Below, one piece after another: positions 1-5,730 of a stretch of DNA of 9,086 nucleotides. Position 1 is the first letter of the stretch; every line of letters starts with the position of its first letter. The notes under the pieces are model-generated. The model worked only from the letters and a program-made list of their open reading frames with translations, searched no databases and was not told where the DNA came from. Both the position numbers and the translations under genes were made by a program. Source of the DNA: an uncultured Candidatus Saccharibacteria bacterium (GTDB lineage Bacteria > Patescibacteriota > Saccharimonadia > Saccharimonadales > Saccharimonadaceae). The stretch is from the NCBI GenBank assembly GCA_946185175.1, contig CAMHIH010000027.1:1-9086 (forward strand), read 5' to 3'.

Positions 1-56
1 CATACCGCTAAGAGGATTACGATAATATAAACTGGGATAATTGAGTTAAATGTCAT
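1..56 (-). CDS. N-terminus of a membrane protein, probably a further member of the MoxR/VWA operon (partial)
   Basis: Only the first 18 codons plus two bases lie in the window; the gene continues beyond base 1. The start is ATG at 56-54, overlapping the TGA stop of the upstream VWA gene as ATGA. A GGAGG ribosome site (65-69) lies 8 bases before it, inside the end of the VWA gene. The visible peptide begins MTFNSIIPVYIIVILLAV, a mostly hydrophobic stretch that looks like a first transmembrane helix. In known MoxR/Bat operons a second VWA membrane protein (BatB-like) often follows the first, so that is the best guess, but nothing beyond the hydrophobic start can be read here. Confidence 0.72.
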   Translation of the reverse strand, partial: MTFNSIIPVYIIVILLAV

Positions 57-1054
57 ACTTTTAGCCTCCAGATCACAAATAGGAGAATACCGGTTGCGAT
101 GGCTAATGCGATTATGTAATTATTTGGCGCATCGGTTTCAACCCTCTTCGCGTCGCTGAGCGTATATTTCTCCAATGACGCCATAATGCTCTCTGTAATC
201 ATAGATACGCTAAGCGATTTATTTTGCCCAAGCCTGACGTAGGCGCCCTTCGTGTTGGAGACGGCATCTTCGAACTCTCTTGATGAGTTGCGGTAGCCGT
301 AGTTCTCGGTTTTTCTCTCAGATTCATTAGTGTCTATGCCGTAAATGATTATCCCCCGAGATTTTGCATATTCGCCGGCCTGCTCAAGTGATAGGTTTAT
401 TGTATCGCTTCCTGTTTGGCCATTATTGTCGGTAGCTAAAATGACCGCCCTTGCTCTCGTGTCTTGATCTTTCTCTCCCATATTGTTTACGCAATTCACC
501 AAACCATTTCCTATTAAGGAATAACGACCATTTACGCTGACTAATTGGGCATAGTTTCTGATATTGCTACCGCTACTCATATTTTCAATCGTTTCAGCCA
601 ACGCGGCATAGTCGTTAGTCAATGGCAACACTTGCATTGCCGCGCCGTCAAAGATTGTAATGCCAATTCTTTCACCCTTCAGATTGGAGGAGATATCGCC
701 GTAATAATTAAGAACATCGACGACGTATGGATGCATGGAACTGCTGACATCGAGACATAGCATGATGTCTCTGGCTGCGTTCTGGTTTTGGTCCAATACT
801 CTTGTGACTGGACGGGATGCAATCATGGTGCTGATTGTTAGGGTTGCCATGAAAACCGTAGACGTCGCCACGATTAGGATGCGATAGAAAAGTGTGGCTT
901 TTTTGTACGCATCTAATTTTTTGATATTTTCGGTATGCGCAATAATTGCTTTGTTTATAATTTTGCGTTTATTTTTCAGGAAACGCCAAATGGTCGCCCC
1001 AGTAATGGCGAGGAGCGCGAGTAGTGGCAGAATGAATAATAGTTCGTATCGCAT
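53..1054 (-). CDS. Membrane-anchored von Willebrand factor A (VWA) domain protein, BatA-like
   Basis: The protein has 333 residues. Two hydrophobic segments at about 4-25 and 56-80 precede a VWA domain at about 95-295, and a third hydrophobic segment at about 313-330 ends in a short basic tail. This is the layout of BatA/BatB-type proteins. The metal-ion-dependent adhesion site (MIDAS) is intact: DVSSS at 102-106 gives the DxSxS motif, with a threonine near 146 (PLTND) and an aspartate at 209 (LATDN) as likely further ligands. VWA proteins encoded beside MoxR ATPases are thought to bind metal and partner proteins during maturation of envelope or enzyme complexes; the partner here is unknown. 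The ATG shares one base with the stop of the preceding gene (TAATG), with a weak AGGA site upstream, so translation is probably coupled. The end overlaps the next gene by four bases. Confidence 0.9.
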   Translation of the reverse strand: MRYELLFILPLLALLAITGATIWRFLKNKRKIINKAIIAHTENIKKLDAYKKATLFYRILIVATSTVFMATLTISTMIASRPVTRVLDQNQNAARDIMLCLDVSSSMHPYVVDVLNYYGDISSNLKGERIGITIFDGAAMQVLPLTNDYAALAETIENMSSGSNIRNYAQLVSVNGRYSLIGNGLVNCVNNMGEKDQDTRARAVILATDNNGQTGSDTINLSLEQAGEYAKSRGIIIYGIDTNESERKTENYGYRNSSREFEDAVSNTKGAYVRLGQNKSLSVSMITESIMASLEKYTLSDAKRVETDAPNNYIIALAIATGILLFVIWRLKV

Positions 1055-1527
1055 TATTGTTTCCTAATTAAATCTCTTGCTTTCTGTGCTGACTGCGCGA
1101 CGAGGCCTTGCTCGAGCATATCAAATTCGTCTGGATAGTATTTACTAATCAGGGTCGCTAAATCTTTGTGATGACTTTGCTTTAGGTCTTCCAGAGTCAT
1201 AACTTCGGCGTGGAAACCGAGTGCCTCATAGTAGAATGTACGCACGGCTTTGCTCAATTGTTGATGTGCGACCGAAGCGCTGGTGCGGTGATCGTTGTAA
1301 TAAGTTTCTATTTGGTCAATAATGCCTAGGTATTTTTGCTTAAGGGCATTTAAGTCAACGACTTTTGGCGCAAGTGGCTTGAGTGTATGAATTTGCTTAA
1401 TGGTCTTTTTGCGGGTAGTGTAGAGGATTAATCCAACAACGGCGCCAGCGCAGAGTAGGAAGAATGCGCCGATTGGGACCCATACGCCACTATAGTAAAC
1501 TGGACCGTAGAATTCACTTTCTAGCAT
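1054..1527 (-). CDS. Single-pass membrane protein of a MoxR/VWA operon, DUF4381-like
   Basis: The protein has 157 residues. A short polar N-terminus is followed by one strong transmembrane helix at about 16-37, then TTRKK, which by the positive-inside rule puts the remaining 120 residues in the cytoplasm. The tail is helical, charged and has no catalytic motif I recognise. Size, layout and position between a DUF58 gene and a VWA gene resemble the small DUF4381-type proteins of Bat operons, which may link the cytoplasmic ATPase/DUF58 pair to membrane VWA proteins. I assign it by context and architecture only, not by a clear sequence signature. The ATG at 1527 lies 14 bases inside the end of the DUF58 gene and has a strong AGAGGAGC ribosome site at 1534-1541, which supports this start despite the overlap. 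Confidence 0.8.
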   Translation of the reverse strand: MLESEFYGPVYYSGVWVPIGAFFLLCAGAVVGLILYTTRKKTIKQIHTLKPLAPKVVDLNALKQKYLGIIDQIETYYNDHRTSASVAHQQLSKAVRTFYYEALGFHAEVMTLEDLKQSHHKDLATLISKYYPDEFDMLEQGLVAQSAQKARDLIRKQ

Positions 1528-2401
1528 GTTTTTGCTCCTCTAGCATCGTATAGATGCGCTGAATGGCATTTTCGGAACTATCAACGAATGAACATACAAC
1601 ACCAAATCGACGCAAGTTGCGGCGAATGTTCTCGCGTTGTTTTTCACGATATTCTTCTTCGGCTTTGGCAACTTTTTTGTTGTCGCGGAAAAATAGTGGC
1701 AAACGGAGATTGTCTTCAATTTCGCGCGCATCTTGCTTTAACAGATTTTTGTTGGTCAATTGTGAATCTTCGACTAGGATAAACATCTGTTCATGACGAG
1801 CGCCAAGGCGACGGACGTAATTGACATTTAGTGAGGCGGCCGTGGCTGGGTCTGTAATAATAATCAGGAACATACGCTCATGATACATTTTACTGACGTA
1901 GGACAATAACTGATTTATGTTACTGTCGGCAGCCTCGAGCGAGATAGAGTGATCATAATGGCTCAAGAAATTTTCAATATGAGCCGTGCTTTCTTTAAGC
2001 TTGAAGCGTTTAGTCTGACTAACGTCACCATAGACACAGCCAATTAAGTCGCCGTGTTTTTGAGCGATATAGGCCATAATACTGGCACAATATACCGCAA
2101 TATCGCCTTTTTTCTCGCCACTTGGCGCTAAAGCAGCCATAGTCTTGCCGCTATCGGCTACGATCATGATGTTGTGCTTACGAATTGCAATATAGCGGCG
2201 AATCATTACATTGCGTGAACGCGCTGTAGCTTTCCAGTCGATATCCTTAATATCGTCGCCATAGGTGTATTCGCGCAAGTCGTCAAAATCCATGCTGCGA
2301 CCCTTAAAGACGGAACCGTAGTTGCCAGACAATGCAGTTCTAACTCGGCGTTGCGAGTAGATCATCATCTTCTTTTGGGCTCGTGCGAGATACCTAGGCA
2401 T
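1514..2401 (-). CDS. DUF58 family protein with a degenerate VWA-like fold
   Basis: The protein has 295 residues and no transmembrane segment. The DUF58 signature is clear at about 26-70: GNYGSVFKGRSMDFDDLREY followed by YGDDIKDIDWKATARS, matching the family pattern of G...GRG..FD.LREY..GDD.R.IDW.ASAR. A VWA-like beta strand follows, but its metal-site motif reads DSGKT (83-87) instead of DxSxS, so metal binding may be altered. Many DUF58 proteins carry N-terminal membrane helices; this short form lacks them. DUF58 proteins are typically encoded next to MoxR ATPases, as here, and probably act with them as chaperone or adaptor. The ATG at 2401 lies 24 bases after the MoxR stop and has no evident Shine-Dalgarno site, so reinitiation is possible. 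The start codon is less certain than the gene. Confidence 0.9.
   Translation of the reverse strand: MPRYLARAQKKMMIYSQRRVRTALSGNYGSVFKGRSMDFDDLREYTYGDDIKDIDWKATARSRNVMIRRYIAIRKHNIMIVADSGKTMAALAPSGEKKGDIAVYCASIMAYIAQKHGDLIGCVYGDVSQTKRFKLKESTAHIENFLSHYDHSISLEAADSNINQLLSYVSKMYHERMFLIIITDPATAASLNVNYVRRLGARHEQMFILVEDSQLTNKNLLKQDAREIEDNLRLPLFFRDNKKVAKAEEEYREKQRENIRRNLRRFGVVCSFVDSSENAIQRIYTMLEEQKHARK
1534..1541 (-). promoter_or_regulatory. Shine-Dalgarno site for the one-helix membrane protein
   Basis: The minus strand reads AGAGGAGC, with GGAG 7 bases from the ATG at 1527. It sits inside the coding end of the DUF58 gene and decides the overlapping start. Confidence 0.8.
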
Positions 2402-2425
2402 TTTTGTGTGAAATTATTTAATCAA

Positions 2426-3430
2426 TTATGGGGTTTTAATTTTGCTAAAGATTGCGTCAATGATAGATTCGGAATGCACGCCATCAGCTTCGGCTTCGTA
2501 ATTTAAGATGATGCGATGACGGAGTGCTGCGTGGCGTAATTGTTTGACGTCGTCAGGTGTGACATAAGCGCGGTTATTAATTAGTGCGAGAGCTTGTGCG
2601 ACGCGCATCAAAGAAAGTGAACCACGTGGGCTAACGCCATACTCGACGTAGTGAGCTAAATTCAGATCGATCACTTCTTTTGGATTGCGAGTAGCCTGGA
2701 CGATGTTGATGATGTAATTTTTGATTGAGTCGTCAACTGCTACGCGTTTGCAATAATCTTGCATTTTCTTGACGGACTCAATCCCGACTTTTTCGCCGTC
2801 AGCCAATGGCGCAGTTGTGGCGCCTGCAATTGTGTAATTTAATACCTGCAATTCTTCATCGCGGCTCGGATAGGTAATTACCTCCTTTAATAGGAAACGG
2901 TCAAGCTGAGCTTCCGGTAATTCGTAAGTACCTTCTTGTTCGATCGGGTTCTGGGTTGCTAGTACAAAGAATGGATCTGGCATTTCATATTTAATACCAC
3001 CAATACTGACCTGGCGTTCCTGCATGGCTTCGAGCATAGCACTTTGGGTTTTAGCGCTGGAGCGGTTAATTTCATCAAGGAGAACGAAGTTGGCATGAAC
3101 CGGGCCAATTTGCGTTTCAAAACTTGCATTTTGTGCATTATAGATTTGGGTACCAATAATGTCGCTCGGTAGCAAATCTGGCGTACATTGCACGCGGCTG
3201 AAGCTACCACTAGTGGCCTCAGCGATTGTTTTGGCGGCGAGCGTCTTGGCGAGACCTGGCACGGACTCGAGCAGAATGTGTCCGCCCGCAATCAGTGATA
3301 CTAAAAGTGACAGGCGCAATTCTTCTTGGCCGACCACTTTCTTGCGGAAAGCATTATTAATTTTGTCAATGCTAGTTTTGGCGTCTATCAGATCGCTCTC
3401 TACTAGCTGTGGATTGGCAGTTGGGTTCAT
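2426..3430 (-). CDS. MoxR family AAA+ ATPase
   Basis: From ATG 3430 the protein has 334 residues, a normal length for the family. The AAA_3 core shows a Walker A loop SVPGLAKT (about 56-63), Walker B VLLDE (about 116-120) followed by INRSSAKTQSAMLEAMQE, sensor 1 ATQNP (about 158-162), and the MoxR hallmark EQEGTYELPEAQLDRFLL. The AAA lid lies in the last 90 residues, with the typical YGVSPRGSLSL segment. MoxR ATPases use ATP to remodel protein complexes, usually with VWA and DUF58 partners, exactly the genes that follow. The start at 3430 is chosen because AAAGGAG (3435-3441) lies 4 bases upstream; a TTG seven codons earlier would overlap the preceding gene and lacks such a site. The preceding gene ends 11 bases away, so co-transcription is very likely. 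Confidence 0.95.
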   Translation of the reverse strand: MNPTANPQLVESDLIDAKTSIDKINNAFRKKVVGQEELRLSLLVSLIAGGHILLESVPGLAKTLAAKTIAEATSGSFSRVQCTPDLLPSDIIGTQIYNAQNASFETQIGPVHANFVLLDEINRSSAKTQSAMLEAMQERQVSIGGIKYEMPDPFFVLATQNPIEQEGTYELPEAQLDRFLLKEVITYPSRDEELQVLNYTIAGATTAPLADGEKVGIESVKKMQDYCKRVAVDDSIKNYIINIVQATRNPKEVIDLNLAHYVEYGVSPRGSLSLMRVAQALALINNRAYVTPDDVKQLRHAALRHRIILNYEAEADGVHSESIIDAIFSKIKTP

Positions 3431-3434
3431 TTGT

Positions 3435-3441
3435 CTCCTTT
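3435..3441 (-). promoter_or_regulatory. Shine-Dalgarno site that fixes the MoxR start
   Basis: The minus strand reads AAAGGAG, 4 bases before ATG 3430. It lies between the stop of the upstream gene and the MoxR ATG and rules in favour of the shorter, 334-residue product. Confidence 0.75.
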
Positions 3442-4101
3442 CTATGCCCAATACAGGCTAATGTTGTTTGCCATTAAAATTTTCTCTTCGTCGGTATATG
3501 GATCGGGTTGGTCAAAATAATGGTCGTCTTCGAATAGGGTATTTGGCAATACATCCATGTAGGTTACGCCATCAGTATCAATCCAGAATTTATCGGAAAC
3601 TTCGGTGGTAATGTTGCCAACTACGCCAGCCGTCATGCTCGGAGAATAAGACTTTAGAATATTTTCTGCAATCTGAATTTGGAACGAAGTCTTAAGAATG
3701 TCGGCGAACAGTAAAATATTGCGGCTATTAAATGCGTGTGGGTCGAAATTTGGGTTCGGGTCTTTTTCGGCGTTAATTTCCGAAAAAGCCGTACGTTTGC
3801 GCTCCTCGATTACGCTCTGGAAGCTAGACTGAATGTATTCGTATTCACCCTGCGAAATGGTTGGATTTAATACGAATTCACCCTTGCTTGTAACAGCCCC
3901 AAGGCTACGCGTAATGTCGTATGGGTCGCTAATTTCGGAATATTGCAAAATGTAAATGTATGCATGAAGGTGTGCCGCCAACTCAATGCAAGAAAGCAGA
4001 GAGCTTTTTTTGAGGCAAAAAATGATAGATTCAGTATCTTTGTACTGCATTAACTTAACCGCCAACTGGTCTCCCAACGCCTGACGATTAGGGTAAAACA
4101 T
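3442..4101 (-). CDS. Phosphoribosyltransferase-like protein, probably catalytically degenerate, heading the MoxR operon
   Basis: The protein has 219 residues, with no signal peptide or membrane helix. By eye it follows the layout of a type I phosphoribosyltransferase (PRTase) subgroup: an FxNRxxLGxxLA-like N-terminus (2-15), a hydrophobic strand at 26-30, a segment ISDPYDITRSLGAVTSKGEF (57-76) that recalls the P....iGAV..dG..vLN stretch of those enzymes, a helical Q..IEERKR region (95-103), a strand NILLF (128-132) and an end FEDDHYFDQPDPYTDEE (190-206) that recalls F..V..WY.DF.Q.SDEE. The two functional loops are eroded. The usual RGG pyrophosphate loop reads KKSS (31-34), and the usual VDDGxATG loop for phosphoribosyl pyrophosphate reads FADILKTS (132-139). 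It is probably a binding or scaffold protein rather than an enzyme. It is the first gene of the operon, with a strong ribosome site and its own promoter. The gene is certain; the fold is inferred from remembered family patterns. Confidence 0.75.
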   Translation of the reverse strand: MFYPNRQALGDQLAVKLMQYKDTESIIFCLKKSSLLSCIELAAHLHAYIYILQYSEISDPYDITRSLGAVTSKGEFVLNPTISQGEYEYIQSSFQSVIEERKRTAFSEINAEKDPNPNFDPHAFNSRNILLFADILKTSFQIQIAENILKSYSPSMTAGVVGNITTEVSDKFWIDTDGVTYMDVLPNTLFEDDHYFDQPDPYTDEEKILMANNISLYWA

Positions 4102-4105
4102 TCCA

Positions 4106-4112
4106 CCTCCTC
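4106..4112 (-). promoter_or_regulatory. Strong Shine-Dalgarno site of the operon's first gene
   Basis: The minus strand reads GAGGAGG, 4 bases before the ATG at 4101. It supports this start for the PRTase-like gene. Confidence 0.8.
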
Positions 4113-4125
4113 ATAACCTATATCT

Positions 4126-4134
4126 ATTTTAGCA
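4126..4134 (-). promoter_or_regulatory. Extended -10 promoter for the PRTase-like/MoxR/VWA operon
   Basis: The minus strand reads TGC followed by TAAAAT (4126-4131), an extended -10 element. No good -35 box is present at 16-18 bases. Transcription would start near 4119, giving a leader of about 18 bases that includes the ribosome site. Confidence 0.6.
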
Positions 4135-4147
4135 TAAACATTTCGCA

Positions 4148-4161
4148 AAAAATCGATTTTT
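4148..4161. repeat. Perfect 14-base palindrome in the divergent operon/mnmA promoter region
   Basis: AAAAATCGATTTTT is fully self-complementary. It lies upstream of the minus-strand -10 box (14 bases from its TGC end), where a -35 box would normally be. A second, imperfect copy, AAAAATCATTTTT, lies at 4196-4208 just ahead of the mnmA -10 element. It could be an operator for a divergent regulator, or chance in an AT-rich spacer. Confidence 0.4.
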
Positions 4162-4209
4162 GAGATTGTTTTAACGATTATTTGCCGCGATGGCGAAAAA
4201 TCATTTTTA

Positions 4210-4218
4210 TGTTATAAT
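4210..4218 (+). promoter_or_regulatory. Extended -10 promoter of mnmA, probably giving a leaderless mRNA
   Basis: TGT plus TATAAT (4213-4218) forms a consensus extended -10 element. The ATG is at 4226, with only 7 bases between, so the expected transcript starts at or next to the A of the start codon. No -35 box or ribosome site is visible. Confidence 0.75.
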
Positions 4219-4225
4219 CATAAGA

Positions 4226-5266
4226 ATGAAAGTTTTTCTTGGAATGTCTGGTGGCGTTGATTCGGCCGTTTCGGCCTATCTTTTACAGCAGCAAGGGCAC
4301 GAGGTAGTCGGTGTCTACATGAAAAACTGGAGCAAAAATTTGCCAGGCATGAAATGTCCTTGGGCAGAAGATTTAGCTGACGCAAAACGTGTTGCCGTAA
4401 AACTAGGCATTGATTTTCGCGTATTTGATTTCGAAACGGAATACAAGCAGAAAGTTGTCGACTATATGTTGGCGGAATATCAGAAGGGTAACACACCAAA
4501 TCCAGATATTATGTGTAATCAGGAAATCAAGTTTAAGTTATTTGCCGAAACGGCTTTCGAACAGGGTGCCGAAGCGATTGCGACGGGCCATTACGCGAAA
4601 ACGCGTGGGGATGAACTCTTAATGGCAGAAGACGAAAACAAGGATCAAACCTATTTCTTGTACCGTATTACGCCGGAAGTGATTGCTAAGACAATTTTTC
4701 CAGTTGGCGACATGTTAAAGCCAGAAGTAAAAGCACTCGCCGAGCAAATCGGTCTCGCCGTCGCGCATAAACCAGAATCAATGGGTGTTTGTTTTGTGGG
4801 CGAAGCAAACATGAAAGACTTTTTGGCGGAATTTGTTGAGACAAAGCCTGGCAAAATTATCGAACTTGAAACTGGAACCGAGCTTGGCATACATGATGGC
4901 GCGATTTTCTATACGCTCGGCCAGCGTCACGGCCTCGGCTTAACGCAGGGTTTACCATACTATGTCGTGAAAAAAGATATGGATGCAAACATTGTGTATG
5001 TGTCACAGAATTTAAATGCGCGCAAACTTTGGTCAGACCAAGTAAAATTACGCGACGTCATATTGCGTGCGCCGGCCGAAGGTAAGATTATGGCCAGAAT
5101 TCGCCATCGCGCGCCCCTGGTTTCGGCCACTTATGATTCCTCAACTCAAATTGTGCATTTTGCCGAAGAACAGAAATCACTCACTCCTGGTCAATCAGTT
5201 GTATTCTACCGTGACGACGTTTGTTTGGGTGGCGGAATTATTGAGCTTTGCCCATCTCGCACATAG
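4226..5266 (+). CDS. mnmA: tRNA-specific 2-thiouridylase MnmA
   Basis: MnmA adenylates and then thiolates uridine 34 in the wobble position of tRNAs for Lys, Glu and Gln, in the cytoplasm. The protein has 346 residues. The ATP-pyrophosphatase loop SGGVDS is at 8-13. The first catalytic cysteine is Cys97 in NPDIMCNQEIKF, and the second, which forms the persulfide, is Cys189 in SMGVCFVGE; GHYAK at 121-125 and QTYFLY at 141-146 are further family motifs. The C-terminal beta-barrel ends in GGGII. An in-frame ATG at 4190 is less likely the start: it would place the consensus TATAAT inside the coding region and add 12 residues not seen in the family, whereas the family normally begins KVxxGMSGGVDS. 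Its 3' end overlaps the convergent secreted-protein gene by 61 bases. The sulfur donor is not encoded here. Confidence 0.97.
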   Translation: MKVFLGMSGGVDSAVSAYLLQQQGHEVVGVYMKNWSKNLPGMKCPWAEDLADAKRVAVKLGIDFRVFDFETEYKQKVVDYMLAEYQKGNTPNPDIMCNQEIKFKLFAETAFEQGAEAIATGHYAKTRGDELLMAEDENKDQTYFLYRITPEVIAKTIFPVGDMLKPEVKALAEQIGLAVAHKPESMGVCFVGEANMKDFLAEFVETKPGKIIELETGTELGIHDGAIFYTLGQRHGLGLTQGLPYYVVKKDMDANIVYVSQNLNARKLWSDQVKLRDVILRAPAEGKIMARIRHRAPLVSATYDSSTQIVHFAEEQKSLTPGQSVVFYRDDVCLGGGIIELCPSRT

Positions 5267-5565
5267 CTAATCACGTATTTGCCACTTTTGCGCTGGGTGG
5301 TCTGTGTTACACGTAACACATAACGACTACTGTTACGCAGAGTGATAGAGGTTACAATTTTGCCTGGCGTTTCGGACTTCGGCTTCACGCCAGCGCTCCA
5401 GCCGTAGTATTCACCGGCATTGGTCAGCAATTTGGTCTGCTGAGTTGAGCGGGCTTTCACGGGGTCGCTATTGGGTGCCTCCGCGGCATACGCCACGCTA
5501 ACGCTACTGGACATCACAAATACTGCGAGCAACATAGATATAATGACGGCGATGGTCTTCTTCAT
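5206..5565 (-). CDS. Small secreted protein of unknown function
   Basis: The product has 119 residues. It starts MKK, then has a hydrophobic core (about 5-18) and an AYA site at 25-27 before AEAP, a classical Sec signal peptide cleaved by signal peptidase I. The mature part is about 92 residues, polar, basic and without cysteine. It contains Tyr/Trp-rich EYYGW, alternating strands such as IVTSITLRN and YVLRVTQTT that suggest a small beta-rich fold, and a Pro/Ser/Lys-rich tail. No lipobox or sortase motif is seen. I do not recognise the family. ATG 5565 is chosen because AAAGGAG (5574-5580) lies 8 bases upstream; an in-frame GTG at 5601 would put residues before the signal peptide. The last 20 codons are antisense to the end of mnmA. 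It has its own promoter and a leader of about 80 bases. Confidence 0.82.
   Translation of the reverse strand: MKKTIAVIISMLLAVFVMSSSVSVAYAAEAPNSDPVKARSTQQTKLLTNAGEYYGWSAGVKPKSETPGKIVTSITLRNSSRYVLRVTQTTQRKSGKYVISYVRDGQSSIIPPPKQTSSR
5303..5320. repeat. 18-base inverted repeat downstream of mnmA
   Basis: TGTGTTAC, two bases, then GTAACACA are perfect complements. As RNA it would form a 7-bp stem with a CACG tetraloop, 36 bases after the mnmA stop. It also lies inside the secreted-protein gene. No T-run follows on the plus strand, so it is not a typical intrinsic terminator but could protect or define the mnmA 3' end. Confidence 0.4.
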
Positions 5566-5573
5566 AACCAACA

Positions 5574-5580
5574 CTCCTTT
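5574..5580 (-). promoter_or_regulatory. Shine-Dalgarno site of the secreted protein
   Basis: The minus strand reads AAAGGAG, with GGAG 8 bases from ATG 5565. It selects the start that places the signal peptide at the N-terminus. Confidence 0.8.
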
Positions 5581-5591
5581 CTTAAGAGCTG

Positions 5592-5608
5592 GGAGCACCA
5601 CTTGCTCC
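5592..5608 (-). other. Small hairpin in the leader of the secreted-protein gene
   Basis: GGAGCA and TGCTCC arms (6 bp) flank a 5-base loop, about 11 bases upstream of the ribosome site. No T-run follows. It may be a leader structure; it may also be chance. Confidence 0.25.
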
Positions 5609-5652
5609 GATATGAAATGGGATACCGTAGTTATAGTGCAACTAAATCTATA

Positions 5653-5680
5653 ATTATACCACAGAAAGCAAAAAAGTCAA
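5653..5680 (-). promoter_or_regulatory. Sigma-70-type promoter of the secreted protein
   Basis: The minus strand has TTGACT (5675-5680), a 16-base spacer, and TATAAT (5653-5658) preceded by TGG, an extended -10. Transcription would start near 5646, giving a leader of about 80 bases. The core TGTGGTATAATTA is identical to the promoter at 8101-8129. Confidence 0.78.
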
Positions 5681-5718
5681 GAACATTGCTTATGTTTTCT
5701 GCATCTGTCAGACTATTG

Positions 5719-5724
5719 TATAAT
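5719..5724 (+). promoter_or_regulatory. -10 box of alaS, probably giving a leaderless mRNA
   Basis: TATAAT ends 6 bases before ATG 5731. No ribosome site lies between, and there is only a poor -35 candidate (TTTTCT at 5695-5700, spacer 18). Predicted transcription starts at the ATG. Confidence 0.7.
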
Positions 5725-5730
5725 AATCAG

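Noticed and set aside
545..760. Plus-strand open frame of 71 codons antisense to the VWA gene
   Set aside because: No ribosome site or promoter; it lies opposite the VWA domain core and reads as a shadow.
3431..3451. TTG start seven codons upstream for the MoxR ATPase
   Set aside because: ATG 3430 has AAAGGAG at 4 bases; the TTG lies inside the preceding gene and has no comparable site.
4190..4225. Upstream in-frame ATG giving mnmA 12 extra residues
   Set aside because: The segment contains the extended -10 element TGT-TATAAT, and the family starts at KVFLGMSGGVDS; the ATG at 4226 fits both.
5602..5730. Longer alaS reading frame from a TTG codon
   Set aside because: It would run through both promoters of the divergent region; homology to AlaRS begins at MNASEVRQKY (5731).
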